Below, one piece after another: positions 27,476 through 36,124 of a stretch of DNA of 64,000 bases. This DNA comes from Stigmatella aurantiaca. Its GTDB lineage: Bacteria > Myxococcota > Myxococcia > Myxococcales > Myxococcaceae. Positions within the stretch are counted from its first letter, which is position 1. Every line of letters starts with the position of its first letter. Under the pieces are notes generated by a model. That model was not told where the DNA came from. It made no database searches and saw only the letters and a program-made list of their open reading frames with translations. The position numbers were made by a program, and so were the translations under genes. The DNA lies in assembly GCF_900109545.1 (NCBI RefSeq), contig NZ_FOAP01000031.1, positions 37,452-101,451 of the forward strand. The letters run 5' to 3'.

Positions 27476-27563
27476 GAGCTACGATTTTTTACGGTTTCTG
27501 CGCAATTATATATTTTTACGGTAAACAAAGCGTCGTAGCGGAAGTCTTGGAATTCCGACTTCC
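27476..27563. promoter_or_regulatory. AT-rich divergent control region with direct repeats and a palindrome
   Basis: Between the divergent genes starting at 27427 and 27626 lies an A+T-rich island that stands out from the GC-rich surroundings. TTTTTACGGT occurs twice in direct orientation (27486-27495 and 27513-27522, 27 bases apart), with a TATATT -10-like hexamer at 27509-27514. To the right is an inverted repeat, GGAAGTC (27540-27546) and GACTTCC (27557-27563), enclosing GGAATTCC. It looks like a two-way promoter with an operator; the regulator is unknown. Confidence 0.5.
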
Positions 27564-27625
27564 TGCGTGGAGGTAGTCTCGGGTGGGTTGATTCCAGGAC
27601 AAGGGGCTCTTAAAGGAGCGCCACC

Positions 27626-28597
27626 ATGGCGCCGAGCCTGCCCGACCTGTTTCAGACCCTGACCTCCTTCGAGCCGCAGCGGGGCTCGCTTCGCGGTGCA
27701 CCGTGGGAGGGCTTCGTGGATTGGGCCATCGCGCAGGGGCTGGGCCCACTGGCAGCGTACAACCTGGAGTACCGGTTGGGGGGAGGGGATGCGCCGGAAT
27801 GGGCGCGGGACCGTCTGCTCTCGGTCTACCAGGGCACGGTCAACGACAACGTGATGAAACTTGTCCACTTCAAGCGGATGGTGGGCGTGCTGGAGGGGCG
27901 CAAGCTGGTGCTGCTCGGGGGCGCGGCGTTCGCCGACGCGCTCTACCCGCACGGAGGCTTTCGCCCGCTGCTGGAGATTCAGATTCTCCTGCGCCGGTTG
28001 GACGTGGAGGGCTTCTCGGGCTTCCTGGCGCAGCAGGAGTTCAAGCCCGCGGAGGACGAGCAGGACAGCGGCGCCGCGCGGGTGCTGTCGGATGGGCGCA
28101 CGCTGATTCACCTCTTCGCGGACGTGCTGGGCGCGGAGCGGCGCGAGGCGCTCAAGGGCGTGTTCGAGCGGGCGCACCCGCACCGCATCTACGGCCCGTC
28201 GCTGTTCCGGCCGGACCTGGAGGACGCGGTGCTGCTCGTGTGCCTGGAGCAGGCGCGCCAGGGCTTCCAGATGCCGTGGCTGTCCTACGTGGACCTGCGG
28301 GAACTGGTGACGGGGGCCTCCTGGATGGGGGGCGTCTACTCGCGGCCGCTGAACGGGGAGGTGCTCCGGGCGCGCGCCCGGGAGTGGCGGCTGGAGCGGG
28401 CGCTCTACACCTCGTTGTCCATCCTCTCCCGGCTCTACCCCCAGACGGCCCCGGCGGTGGAGGGCGCGCTGCCGCCGCTGCGCCGGGCCACGCGCGAGCT
28501 GCTGAACCGGCTGGTGGTGGAGCCCGCCAGCGTGGTGGGCCGCGCCTCGGCGCTGCGGGGAACCGACCGGCTCCGCCGCCTGCTGACCGGACAGTGA
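27626..28597 (+). CDS. degenerate NTP_transf_5-like protein
   Basis: This 323-residue protein has the overall layout of NTP_transf_5 (helical N-terminus, then a strand-turn-strand core at 93-123, then a helical C-terminus). The catalytic signature, however, has decayed. Where the relative at 23536-24561 has VVLKG and TTDVDLLV, this protein has VLLGG and LLEIQILL, so the Lys and both Asp are lost (positions ~98, 117, 119). It may be a non-catalytic partner or scaffold. AAAGGAG lies upstream of the ATG with normal spacing. Its promoter is probably the AT-rich region before it. Confidence 0.65.
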   Translation: MAPSLPDLFQTLTSFEPQRGSLRGAPWEGFVDWAIAQGLGPLAAYNLEYRLGGGDAPEWARDRLLSVYQGTVNDNVMKLVHFKRMVGVLEGRKLVLLGGAAFADALYPHGGFRPLLEIQILLRRLDVEGFSGFLAQQEFKPAEDEQDSGAARVLSDGRTLIHLFADVLGAERREALKGVFERAHPHRIYGPSLFRPDLEDAVLLVCLEQARQGFQMPWLSYVDLRELVTGASWMGGVYSRPLNGEVLRARAREWRLERALYTSLSILSRLYPQTAPAVEGALPPLRRATRELLNRLVVEPASVVGRASALRGTDRLRRLLTGQ

Positions 28598-28675
28598 GCG
28601 GCCCGCCCCGGTGGGGGGTGGCCCGGGGAGGCTGGAGACTTTCCCCGCCCCCGGCTCCCGCGTATGAGGGAGGCC

Positions 28676-29977
28676 ATGCGCATCGCCATCATCGGTACGG
28701 GCTACGTGGGGCTGGTCGCGGGGACGTGCTTCGCGGACTCCGGCAATGAAGTCACCTGCGTGGACATCGATGCGCGGAAGATCCGCATGCTGCAGAACGG
28801 CGAGGTGCCGCTGTACGAGCCCGGCCTGGAGGAGCTGATCCGCAAGAACGTGCGCGAGCGCCGGCTGTCCTTCAGCACGGAGCTGGCCCCGGCGGTGGGG
28901 CCCGCGCAGGTGGTGTTCATCGCGGTGGGCACGCCCGAGGGGGAGTCCGGCGACGCGGACCTCCAGTACGTGCTGGCGGCGGCCGAGGACATTGGCCGGG
29001 CGCTGCGCCAGTACACGGTGGTGGTGAACAAGAGCACGGTGCCGGTGGGCACCGCGGACAAGGTGGCGGAGGTGCTCGCCCGCACGGCGCGGGTGGAGTT
29101 CGACGTCGTCTCCAACCCGGAGTTCCTCAAGGAGGGGGCGGCGCTGGAGGACTTCCTGAAGCCGGACCGGGTCGTCATCGGCACGGCGTCCGAGCGGGCG
29201 CGCCGGCTCATGGGCGAGCTGTACGCGCCCTTCGTCCGCACGGAGAACCCGGTGCTCTACATGGACAGCCGCTCGGCGGAGCTGACGAAGTACGCGGCCA
29301 ACGCGATGCTGGCCACGCGCGTCTCCTTCATGAACGACGTGGCGGCGCTCTGCGAGAAGGTGGGCGCGGACGTGGACTTCGTGCGCAAGGCCATGGGGGC
29401 GGACCGGCGCATCGGCTACCCGTTCCTCTTCCCGGGGGTGGGCTACGGCGGCTCGTGCTTCCCCAAGGACTTGAAGGCGCTGGTGGCCACGGGGCGGGAG
29501 CACGGCCTGGAGCTGGACTTGCTGCGCGCGGTGGACCGCACCAACGAGCGGCAGAAGCGGCTCCTGGTCGCCAAGGCGCTCAAGCACTTCGGGGGCTCGC
29601 TGGCGGGGCGGACGTTGGGCGTGTGGGGGCTGTCGTTCAAGCCGAAGACAGACGACATGCGCGAGGCGCCCTCACTGGAAGTCATCGAGGGGCTGCTGGG
29701 CAAGGGGGCCCAGGTGGTGGCGCATGATCCGGTGGCCGAGCGGGGCGCGCGGCGTTACTTCGGAGACCGCATCCGCTACGCGGCGCTGCCCTACGACGCG
29801 CTGGAGGGCGTGGACGCGCTCTGCATCGTCACCGAGTGGAACGAGTTCCGGCACCCGGACTTCGAGCGGATGAAGGCGCTGATGAAGACGCCGGTCATCT
29901 TCGATGGGCGCAACATCTACGATCCCGCGCGCATGCGGGAGCTGGGCTTTACCTACCTGGGCATTGGCCGGCGCTGA
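28676..29977 (+). CDS. UDP-glucose 6-dehydrogenase family (Ugd/TuaD-like)
   Basis: A 433-residue NAD-dependent sugar dehydrogenase. The Rossmann loop is IAIIGTGYVGLVAGTCFADS, followed by NKSTVPVGTADKV, NPEFLKEGAALEDFLKPDR and the catalytic Cys in FPGVGYGGSCFPKDLKAL. The C-terminal UDP-binding domain has LGVWGLSFKPKTDDMREAPS. It oxidises a UDP-sugar, most probably UDP-glucose to UDP-glucuronate, supplying an acidic residue to the polysaccharide made by this locus. The second ATG (28676) is directly preceded by GGGAGG; the first (28664) has no site. Confidence 0.93.
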   Translation: MRIAIIGTGYVGLVAGTCFADSGNEVTCVDIDARKIRMLQNGEVPLYEPGLEELIRKNVRERRLSFSTELAPAVGPAQVVFIAVGTPEGESGDADLQYVLAAAEDIGRALRQYTVVVNKSTVPVGTADKVAEVLARTARVEFDVVSNPEFLKEGAALEDFLKPDRVVIGTASERARRLMGELYAPFVRTENPVLYMDSRSAELTKYAANAMLATRVSFMNDVAALCEKVGADVDFVRKAMGADRRIGYPFLFPGVGYGGSCFPKDLKALVATGREHGLELDLLRAVDRTNERQKRLLVAKALKHFGGSLAGRTLGVWGLSFKPKTDDMREAPSLEVIEGLLGKGAQVVAHDPVAERGARRYFGDRIRYAALPYDALEGVDALCIVTEWNEFRHPDFERMKALMKTPVIFDGRNIYDPARMRELGFTYLGIGRR

Positions 29978-30062
29978 GCCGGATGCAGGACAGACAGCCA
30001 AGGGCCGCGCGGTGCTTCGTGTCTTTCAAGACGTATGACTCAGCGCGGCACACCCCCGTGAC

Positions 30063-30092
30063 TTGTCATTTCATGTCTCATCGACTCACAAT
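30063..30092 (+). promoter_or_regulatory. candidate sigma-70-type promoter
   Basis: TTGTCA (30063-30068) and CACAAT (30087-30092), separated by 18 bases, lie about 70 bases before the start of the secreted protein gene at 30162. The stretch is AT-richer than its surroundings. Assigned by eye only. Confidence 0.35.
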
Positions 30093-30161
30093 CGGCCCCC
30101 CTTCCTGGTGATCTTCTTCCTGGCCCGGTTGTCAAACCCCCGTTCCCAGCGAGACACATTC

Positions 30162-31238
30162 ATGTCCCAGCTTGTCCTGAAGAGCCTTGGCTCGGCCGTG
30201 GTGGCCGTGGCCCTTACCGCCGCACCGTCCGCCCGGGCGGGCGCGTCGGATACCTCGGATGGCGCGTGCGGCAGCACGTCCGCGGGCTGGAACGCGCCCA
30301 ATGGCGCGCTCGTGCTCACGCGCGGCAGCGGCGGCCCCATCACCTCGGTGCTCAGCGGCGTGGGCGAGTACCGGACGCACTCGCTGCTGTCGCACGGCCC
30401 CGGCGGCGACGTCACCCACGAGACGATGTACACCCCGGGCACCAACGGCTGGCCCACCTACTGCAGCACCCCGATGAAGGTGAACGAGCTGGCGTCCGGC
30501 TACCCGGGCGCGGCGCGCGTCAACCAGGGCGCCATCTACCAGTACCTCTATGGGGGCGGCGGGCTGGAGTACATCGCCTACCAGCGCAGCCGGTCCTCGG
30601 CGGGCTACGACACCAAGGGCGAGACCATCACCAACTGGATTCTCAACTCGATGCCCACGGAGGCCACCCAGTCCAAGAAGGACGGCGGCCAGTCCATTCT
30701 CCGCATCAAGGGAGACAACGGGTATCCCCTGAATTACACGTTGTATCAGTACCGGGACCTGGAGGGCGTCAACACGGGCACCGCCGGCTGGAACAACGGC
30801 ATGGTGTGCTCGACGATGATTGCCTACGCCCAGTTCCGGGCGGGGTTCGGCGCCGTGTCGGCCTACACGTATGACCATGCCACGCTCGTGAGCGCGGGCA
30901 ACGCGCTCTACAACGCGGTGGAAACCGAGTGCAACACGGGCCTCGGCTTCTGGACGGACATTGGCTCCAAGGCCACCTGCTTCGAGGGCATCTGTGACGA
31001 TGCCGCGCGCCAGGTGCGCAACTGTATGGCGGCGGGCAACTGTGGCACCGACGACGGCAACGTCTGGTCCAACATCGCCAACAACCCGAACACGGTGTCC
31101 CGGTCCATCAGCCCGGACCGCCTCGGGGGCTGGAGCGGCCACCCGTACAGCGGCACCGGCGCGAGCGTCTGGTCCTACGACACCTCGAACACGGTGCAGT
31201 GGAACTCGGGCGGCAACGTCTACGGCTGCTGGTTCTAA
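30162..31238 (+). CDS. secreted protein of unknown function (possible permuted papain-like fold)
   Basis: A 358-residue exported protein with signal peptide LGSAVVAVALTAAPSARAGA. The mature part is rich in Gly, Tyr, Asn and Cys. A His in EYRTHSLLSHGPG and a later Cys in NNGMVCSTMIAYAQF, in that order, recall circularly permuted NlpC/P60-like (YaeF/YiiX) hydrolases, where His precedes Cys. The similarity is weak. The C-terminal third has more cysteines (CNTG, CFEGICDD, RNCMAAGNCG), suggesting disulfides. The next gene starts 15 bases after the stop, so the two are probably an operon. Alternative: a structural surface protein. Confidence 0.6.
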   Translation: MSQLVLKSLGSAVVAVALTAAPSARAGASDTSDGACGSTSAGWNAPNGALVLTRGSGGPITSVLSGVGEYRTHSLLSHGPGGDVTHETMYTPGTNGWPTYCSTPMKVNELASGYPGAARVNQGAIYQYLYGGGGLEYIAYQRSRSSAGYDTKGETITNWILNSMPTEATQSKKDGGQSILRIKGDNGYPLNYTLYQYRDLEGVNTGTAGWNNGMVCSTMIAYAQFRAGFGAVSAYTYDHATLVSAGNALYNAVETECNTGLGFWTDIGSKATCFEGICDDAARQVRNCMAAGNCGTDDGNVWSNIANNPNTVSRSISPDRLGGWSGHPYSGTGASVWSYDTSNTVQWNSGGNVYGCWF

Positions 31239-31253
31239 CCGGAGGAGCAACGC

Positions 31254-32726
31254 GTGAGCCGGAAGCGTCAAGTGGGGGCGGCAGCGCTGGGAATCTGTGT
31301 GCTGGCCGGGCTCATCGCCTGGCTGGGCGGCGCGGAGGCCCCCGCGTCGCCGCCGCCGCCTCCCCCGCCTCCGGCCATGCCCGGCCCCCAGCGGGGCGGC
31401 TTCGAGCCCTCCCCCGTGGCCGCGCAGTCCGCGCCCCCGGAGCGCCCCGCGGAAGTCCCGCCCGAGGCGGCGGCGGATCCGGCCGCGCCGGTGATTGATG
31501 CCATCACCGTCGAGAAGACCGAGGTGTGCGAGGGCGAGGAGAACCTCATCAGCCTGCGCGCCCACGCGCCGGATGGCAGCGATGCCTACCTGCACTACTC
31601 CGTGGGCGGGCGGCAGGGGCAGCGCATCCCGGTGCGCTCGTGGATCGCCGACGATGGGGAGTCCCCGAAGCTCGAGGTGAAGGTGTTCGGCCGCGACGGG
31701 AAGGTCACCGTGGCGGACGTGCCCCCCTTCACCGTGAAGCCGTGCAAGCCCGCCCGCTCGGCGTTCATCACCTCGCGGGTCCGCGCCAACACCTGGAGCG
31801 AGTTCGAGTTCGAGGTGAAGCTCGTCGAGAACGCGGTGCCCGAGGGGGGCGTGGCGTTCCAGCCCCGCTCCTACGAGTGGACCTTCGGGGATGGGGAGAC
31901 GGCCATCACCCAGACGCCGTACGCCCTGCACAACTACGAGGGGCGCAAGCAGGACGCGATGTTCTCCCACCTCCTGGTGGAGGTGAAGGTGCGGGGGGAC
32001 GTGGGCGAGCCCGTGGTGGGGCGCACCGCGCTCCAGCTCGTCAACCCGGCGTTCGAGGACCTGGCCACCAAGGGCGTGGTGACGCTCCTGGTGCAGCTCA
32101 CCCCGCGCTTCCCGGAGCTGGGCAGCGATGGGGTGGTGCGCCAGAAGGTGCGCCTGTTCCACCACCAGGACCGGCCCGTGTTCATCCACAACGCGGTGCG
32201 CTTCCGCCACCGCAGGGCGGCTCCCACCGAGCCCGGGGGACAGCAGGTGGTGGACCCCTCGGCGCTGCTCGGCTCCAGCACCATTCCGCCCGGCAAGGGG
32301 CTCGAGTTCGAGATCAAGCTCGACACGCGCAAGGAGCCGGACGTGTTCTCCGTGGAGCACTACGTGGAGGGCAAGGACTCGGAGGGCCGCCCGGCGCGGG
32401 GTGCCTTTTCGGTGATGCGGCCTCCGCCCCGGCCCACCAAGGACAACAGCCACCCCGTGGAGGATCCGCTGCTCAAGGCGAAGATTCTCGCGGCGCGCAA
32501 GCTGCTCAACCGCCCGTACGTGACGGATGAGGACCTGTGGCAGCTCCAGCGCCAGGGGAAGTTCGCGGAGCTGGAGGCCCGCGCTCAGGCCGCGGCGGCG
32601 CAGCAGCCCGAAGAGGGGAACGCGCCGCCGGTGAAGGTGCCGGAGCCGCCGGCCTCGGGCCCCCTGGCCTCACCCGGCGAGCAGAACGGCAAGCCCCAGG
32701 CGCCCCCGAAGCCCCGGGGGCCGTGA
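31254..32726 (+). CDS. membrane-anchored PKD-domain protein
   Basis: A protein of 490 residues starting at GTG with a GGAGG-type site. A single N-terminal membrane segment (VGAAALGICVLAGLIAWLGG) is followed by a long Pro-rich linker (about residues 27-70). The periplasmic part contains a PKD-type signature YEWTFGDGETAITQ near residue 205. A charged C-terminal region ends in a Pro/Ala-rich tail. It sits 15 bases after the secreted protein gene and is likely co-expressed with it; they could work together at the envelope. No enzymatic motif is seen. Confidence 0.7.
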   Translation: MSRKRQVGAAALGICVLAGLIAWLGGAEAPASPPPPPPPPAMPGPQRGGFEPSPVAAQSAPPERPAEVPPEAAADPAAPVIDAITVEKTEVCEGEENLISLRAHAPDGSDAYLHYSVGGRQGQRIPVRSWIADDGESPKLEVKVFGRDGKVTVADVPPFTVKPCKPARSAFITSRVRANTWSEFEFEVKLVENAVPEGGVAFQPRSYEWTFGDGETAITQTPYALHNYEGRKQDAMFSHLLVEVKVRGDVGEPVVGRTALQLVNPAFEDLATKGVVTLLVQLTPRFPELGSDGVVRQKVRLFHHQDRPVFIHNAVRFRHRRAAPTEPGGQQVVDPSALLGSSTIPPGKGLEFEIKLDTRKEPDVFSVEHYVEGKDSEGRPARGAFSVMRPPPRPTKDNSHPVEDPLLKAKILAARKLLNRPYVTDEDLWQLQRQGKFAELEARAQAAAAQQPEEGNAPPVKVPEPPASGPLASPGEQNGKPQAPPKPRGP

Positions 32727-32742
32727 GGCGGGGCGGGCGGCG

Positions 32743-33015
32743 TTAGCGGGACAGCCCGCAGGCCGCCTTGCCCTCGTCGGTTTCGATCTGCCGGCAGTCG
32801 CACGTCTCCAGCTTCTGCTCGCAGAGGGCTTCGTCCTCGGCGGTGAGGGTGACGCGGCCCTCGGAGTTGGCGGCGATCTGCACGCACTGCTCCCGGGCAA
32901 CGGAGCTGATGGAGCAGTCACACAGCTTCTCGGACAGCTCGCGGCAGGGCCCCTTGCAGCCAAACAGGCCAAGGAGGGCGGTGGACAGCACGGCGGTTGC
33001 GGCAAGGCGGCGCAT
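32743..33015 (-). CDS. small cysteine-rich lipoprotein
   Basis: A protein of 90 residues with lipoprotein signal STALLGLFGCKG (Cys20). The mature peptide has nine further cysteines in a repeating pattern (CRELSEKLCDCS, QCVQIA, LCEQKLETCDCRQIE), likely disulfide-bonded, with two similar halves. This pattern is common among short myxobacterial lipoproteins of unknown role. It ends 16 bases from the convergent PKD gene, and its start faces the O-antigen ligase gene about 155 bases away. The ATG at 33015 gives the signal peptide; longer in-frame starts only add a charged leader. Confidence 0.72.
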   Translation of the reverse strand: MRRLAATAVLSTALLGLFGCKGPCRELSEKLCDCSISSVAREQCVQIAANSEGRVTLTAEDEALCEQKLETCDCRQIETDEGKAACGLSR

Positions 33016-33170
33016 GGGCGGACCGAAGATGCCAGATGCCACCCTGGATGCAAGCGGCCCGCTCTCCCCCGGGAGGCACTTTTCTGCCCGGGCCGCCTGA
33101 CTGCCCCTCGGCCTTGAGCGGTGGGGAACAGGGGATTCGCCAGGACCCATGAGATAGTCCCGCCGCCGTC

Positions 33171-35771
33171 ATGCCCTCTCCGTCCCGCCGCACCTCGCGG
33201 TACACCCTTGGCGCCGAAGCGATGCTGGCGGGACTCGCCGTCCTGGGCCCGCTGGCGCTCGGGGGCGCGCCCGCGTGGGTTCTCTGGCCCCTGGTGGGGC
33301 TCTCGGCGGTGGCGGCGGTGCTGGCGTGCATCGGGGCCCGGCGCCAGGGACGCAAGCTCCACCTTCCCCTGTTCGTGTTGCTGCTGGGGGTGGGCGCGGC
33401 GCTGTGCCTCGTGCAGCTCGTGCCCCTGCCGCCGGGGCTGCTCGCGGGGGTGAGCCCCGAGGCGGCCTCGCTGCGCGAGTTCGCCCTCGTCCCGCTGGGC
33501 CTGCCGGCCGCCGGGCCCGTCTCCTTGGATCCGCCGGCCACCTGGCGCGAGCTGGCCAAGTCCCTGGCCTATGGGCTGGCGTTTCTCGCCGCCGTGGAGG
33601 TGTGCCGCTCTCAGCGCTCGCGGCGGCGGCTGCTGGCCACCCTGGCCTTCACCGGCGCGGGGGTGGCGCTCCTGGGGCTGGGGCACGCGCTGCTTGGGTT
33701 CGACGCGCTGTTTGGCGTGCGCGCCTATGCCCACGTGCGGCCGCCCCTGGTGACGCCCTTTGGCAACCCGAACCACCTCGCGGGCTTCCTGGGATTGTCG
33801 GCCACGGTGGCGCTGGGCCTGGCGCTCATGCACCAGGGCGTGAAGCGGCTGGCCTTCTTCGCCGCGGCGGGAGTGTCCGGGATGGGGGTGCTCCTGTCTC
33901 TGTCGCGCGCGGGCATCTTCTTCTTCCTCGTGGGGCAGGGGCTTGTCGCGGGGGGGCTGTGGCTCCAGCGCCGGTCCGCCTCACGCCGGCGCCGGAGTGG
34001 GGGCCTCGCAGCCCTGCTCGTCCTCTGTGCCTCGGTGGGGGCGGGCGGGTACGTGGCCTGGGAGAAGCTGGTGGTGGAGGCCTCCACCGCGCGGAGCATG
34101 GAGACGCTGCGGCAAGGCAAGCTCGACCTGTGGCCGATGATGGCCGAGGCGGCCCGGGCCTTCCCCGTGCTGGGCATGGGCCGGGGCGCCTTCGAGGCCG
34201 CCTTCCCGCGCTATCAGTCCGAGCCCAACCCGAACACCCTCACGCACCCGGAGAACGCGGCCCTGCAGCTCGCGGCGGAGTTCGGCGTGCCCGGGCTGGT
34301 GCTGCTCGTGGGCTGGGTCTGGGGCTTCGTGCGCCTGCTGCGCCGCGGGCGGCTGGAGCCGTTGGAGCTGGCGGTGCTCTCGGGGCTGTTCGCGCTCGGG
34401 ATGCACAACCTGTTCGACTTCAGCCTGGAGCTGCCCGCGTGCGCCGTGGCCGCGCTGGTGGGGCTCGCCGCCGTGGTTCGTCCCGAGGGGGAGTCGCACG
34501 CGGAAGGCACGGCCCCGTCTGGGCGCTGGAGGCTCCCGGCTTCGGGGGGCCTGGCCGTGGCCGTGGCACTGGGCCTCGTGGGCTTCGGGGCGCTCGTGCC
34601 GGGCCGGCACACGCTCGCGGAGGCGGAAGGGGAGCTGTCCGGGCTCCTCGCTTCCCGGGCGCCGGTGGAGGACGTGCGGGCGCGCGGGCTGGGCCTCATC
34701 ACCCGGCACCCGGCGGACTACCTCCTCTATGGGCTCATCGGCATGGCGTACGCGGAAGCGGGGCCGGCCCATGCGGGCGAGGCGCTCGCCTTCGTCAACC
34801 GGGCCCTCTTCCTGAAGCCGGTGGATGCGGCCTCGCACCGGATCGCCGCCCGGGCGCTTCTGGAGCTGGGCCGCCGCCGCCAGGCGTTCCTGGAATACCG
34901 CCTGGCCCGGGAGGCCGGGGACGCGGAGGTGCTGAGCCACGAGGCGCTGCGGCAGGCGCGCACGGTGGAGGAGCTTCAGGTGCTCACCTCGGAGCGGCCG
35001 GCGCTGGCCTGGGAGGTGGCCAATGCCCTGGCGGCCCAGCCCGAGCCGATGGTGCGGACGCTGGCCTGGTTCGCCTGGGCGCGTGAGCACTTCGCCACCG
35101 TGCCGGACGCGGAGCACTTGTGGACGCACGAGGCACGCTTGCGCCTGGTGCGCGGCGAGCTGCGGGAGGCTGCGGCGCTCAGCGGCGAGCTGGAGCAGCG
35201 GGCCCCGGACAAGCTCGATGCCCAGTTACTCCGCGCGGAGGTGCTCCGGGCGCAAGGCCAGGGCCCGGAGGCCATTCGCGTCCTGGAACGGCTCGTGCCG
35301 CGCTTCCCGGACAACGTGGGCCTGGCCTTCACCCTGGCCCGGCAGCTCGTCGATGAGGGGCTGACCCACCGGGCCCGGGAGGTGTTGGGACGGGCGGCGC
35401 CCTTCATCGTGGAGGCGGAGCAGCGGGCGCGGCTGCTGACACTGGAGGGAGCCTGCTTCGAGCGCGAGGGCCTGCTGTCCCGCGCCCTGGATCGCTACCA
35501 GACGGTGACGTGGCTCGCGCCCAGCCCGGGGGCGCAGTTCACGGTGGCCCGGCTCCAGGAGGCCATGGGCCGCTACGGCGATGCGGCCCGGGCCGTGCGC
35601 GAGGGTGTGCGGCTGTTGCCCCCCGAGGCGCGCCCGGGCTGGGACGCGTGGGTGGCGCGGCTGGAAGGCCAGCAGCGCCAGCACATGGAAGAGCGGCGGC
35701 AGCAGTTCCTGAGCAATCCTCAGGAGGAGGAGACGGAGAACCTGCTGCGGCCCGTGGAGCAGGCCCCGTAG
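33171..35771 (+). CDS. Wzy/O-antigen ligase-like protein with C-terminal TPR
   Basis: A protein of 866 residues. The first ~470 form about twelve membrane segments with a Wzy_C-type core: a large periplasmic loop, VTPFGNPNHLAGFLGLSATVAL, MGVLLSLSRAGIFFFLVGQG and HPENAALQLAAEFGVPGL. Residues ~480-866 are soluble helical TPR-like repeats (for example VLERLVPRFPDNVGLAFTLA). Such fusions polymerise lipid-linked repeats or ligate glycan to an acceptor; the TPR part may bind partners. It completes the Wzx/Wzy set begun at 16192. In M. xanthus the biosurfactant polymerase WzyB lies near rpoN, as here, but equivalence is inference. Confidence 0.82.
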   Translation: MPSPSRRTSRYTLGAEAMLAGLAVLGPLALGGAPAWVLWPLVGLSAVAAVLACIGARRQGRKLHLPLFVLLLGVGAALCLVQLVPLPPGLLAGVSPEAASLREFALVPLGLPAAGPVSLDPPATWRELAKSLAYGLAFLAAVEVCRSQRSRRRLLATLAFTGAGVALLGLGHALLGFDALFGVRAYAHVRPPLVTPFGNPNHLAGFLGLSATVALGLALMHQGVKRLAFFAAAGVSGMGVLLSLSRAGIFFFLVGQGLVAGGLWLQRRSASRRRRSGGLAALLVLCASVGAGGYVAWEKLVVEASTARSMETLRQGKLDLWPMMAEAARAFPVLGMGRGAFEAAFPRYQSEPNPNTLTHPENAALQLAAEFGVPGLVLLVGWVWGFVRLLRRGRLEPLELAVLSGLFALGMHNLFDFSLELPACAVAALVGLAAVVRPEGESHAEGTAPSGRWRLPASGGLAVAVALGLVGFGALVPGRHTLAEAEGELSGLLASRAPVEDVRARGLGLITRHPADYLLYGLIGMAYAEAGPAHAGEALAFVNRALFLKPVDAASHRIAARALLELGRRRQAFLEYRLAREAGDAEVLSHEALRQARTVEELQVLTSERPALAWEVANALAAQPEPMVRTLAWFAWAREHFATVPDAEHLWTHEARLRLVRGELREAAALSGELEQRAPDKLDAQLLRAEVLRAQGQGPEAIRVLERLVPRFPDNVGLAFTLARQLVDEGLTHRAREVLGRAAPFIVEAEQRARLLTLEGACFEREGLLSRALDRYQTVTWLAPSPGAQFTVARLQEAMGRYGDAARAVREGVRLLPPEARPGWDAWVARLEGQQRQHMEERRQQFLSNPQEEETENLLRPVEQAP

Positions 35772-35839
35772 CGCCCGCTGGGTTCAAGCAAGGCCGGGAA
35801 CTGTCGGCGGCCAGCTTCCGGTGTTCTATGACGTAGTTG

Positions 35840-36124
35840 ATGAAATCAGCGAGCCGCGCCTTGGTTCTTGGGTTGCCAGTCATCCTCACGAGGTTGGTGG
35901 GGGGCTGCTCTTCAGGAGCTCACTCCGCCGCGAGCCGCCCGCCCGAGTCAAACCTTCCGGCCACCCCGAGAGTTCAGGTGTACCTGGCGCAAGCTGCTGG
36001 GAACTGCTGGAGCACTGTGAGCTGCTGTGTCCAGCACCATCCCCTCACCCCTTCTGTGAAGGCCAGCAGGGAAAGTGGCCGGAGGACCGGTGCTTCCCGG
36101 CCGACAACTAGGAGGGCCGTCCCC
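35840..36124 (+). pseudogene. decayed lipoprotein N-terminus upstream of the DUSAM gene
   Basis: An in-frame stretch starting at tandem ATGs (35837, 35840) encodes a signal peptide with lipobox LVGGC, then RVQVYLAQAAGNCWSTVSCC and a short basic tail. This resembles, from memory, the start of longer myxobacterial secreted lipoproteins that normally continue for hundreds of residues. Here the similarity ends after about 75 residues, and the frame runs without a stop into the downstream DUSAM gene, which has its own strong ribosome-binding site. Codon use is softer than in the flanking genes. Most likely a truncated gene remnant; alternatively a very short lipoprotein. Confidence 0.45.

Noticed and set aside
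24905..27538. An 877-residue plus-strand frame opposite the FG-GAP lipoprotein
   Set aside because: It is a mirror of the minus-strand gene in GC-rich DNA. The composition (long runs of Arg, Gly, His, Val) and lack of any domain show it is not coding.
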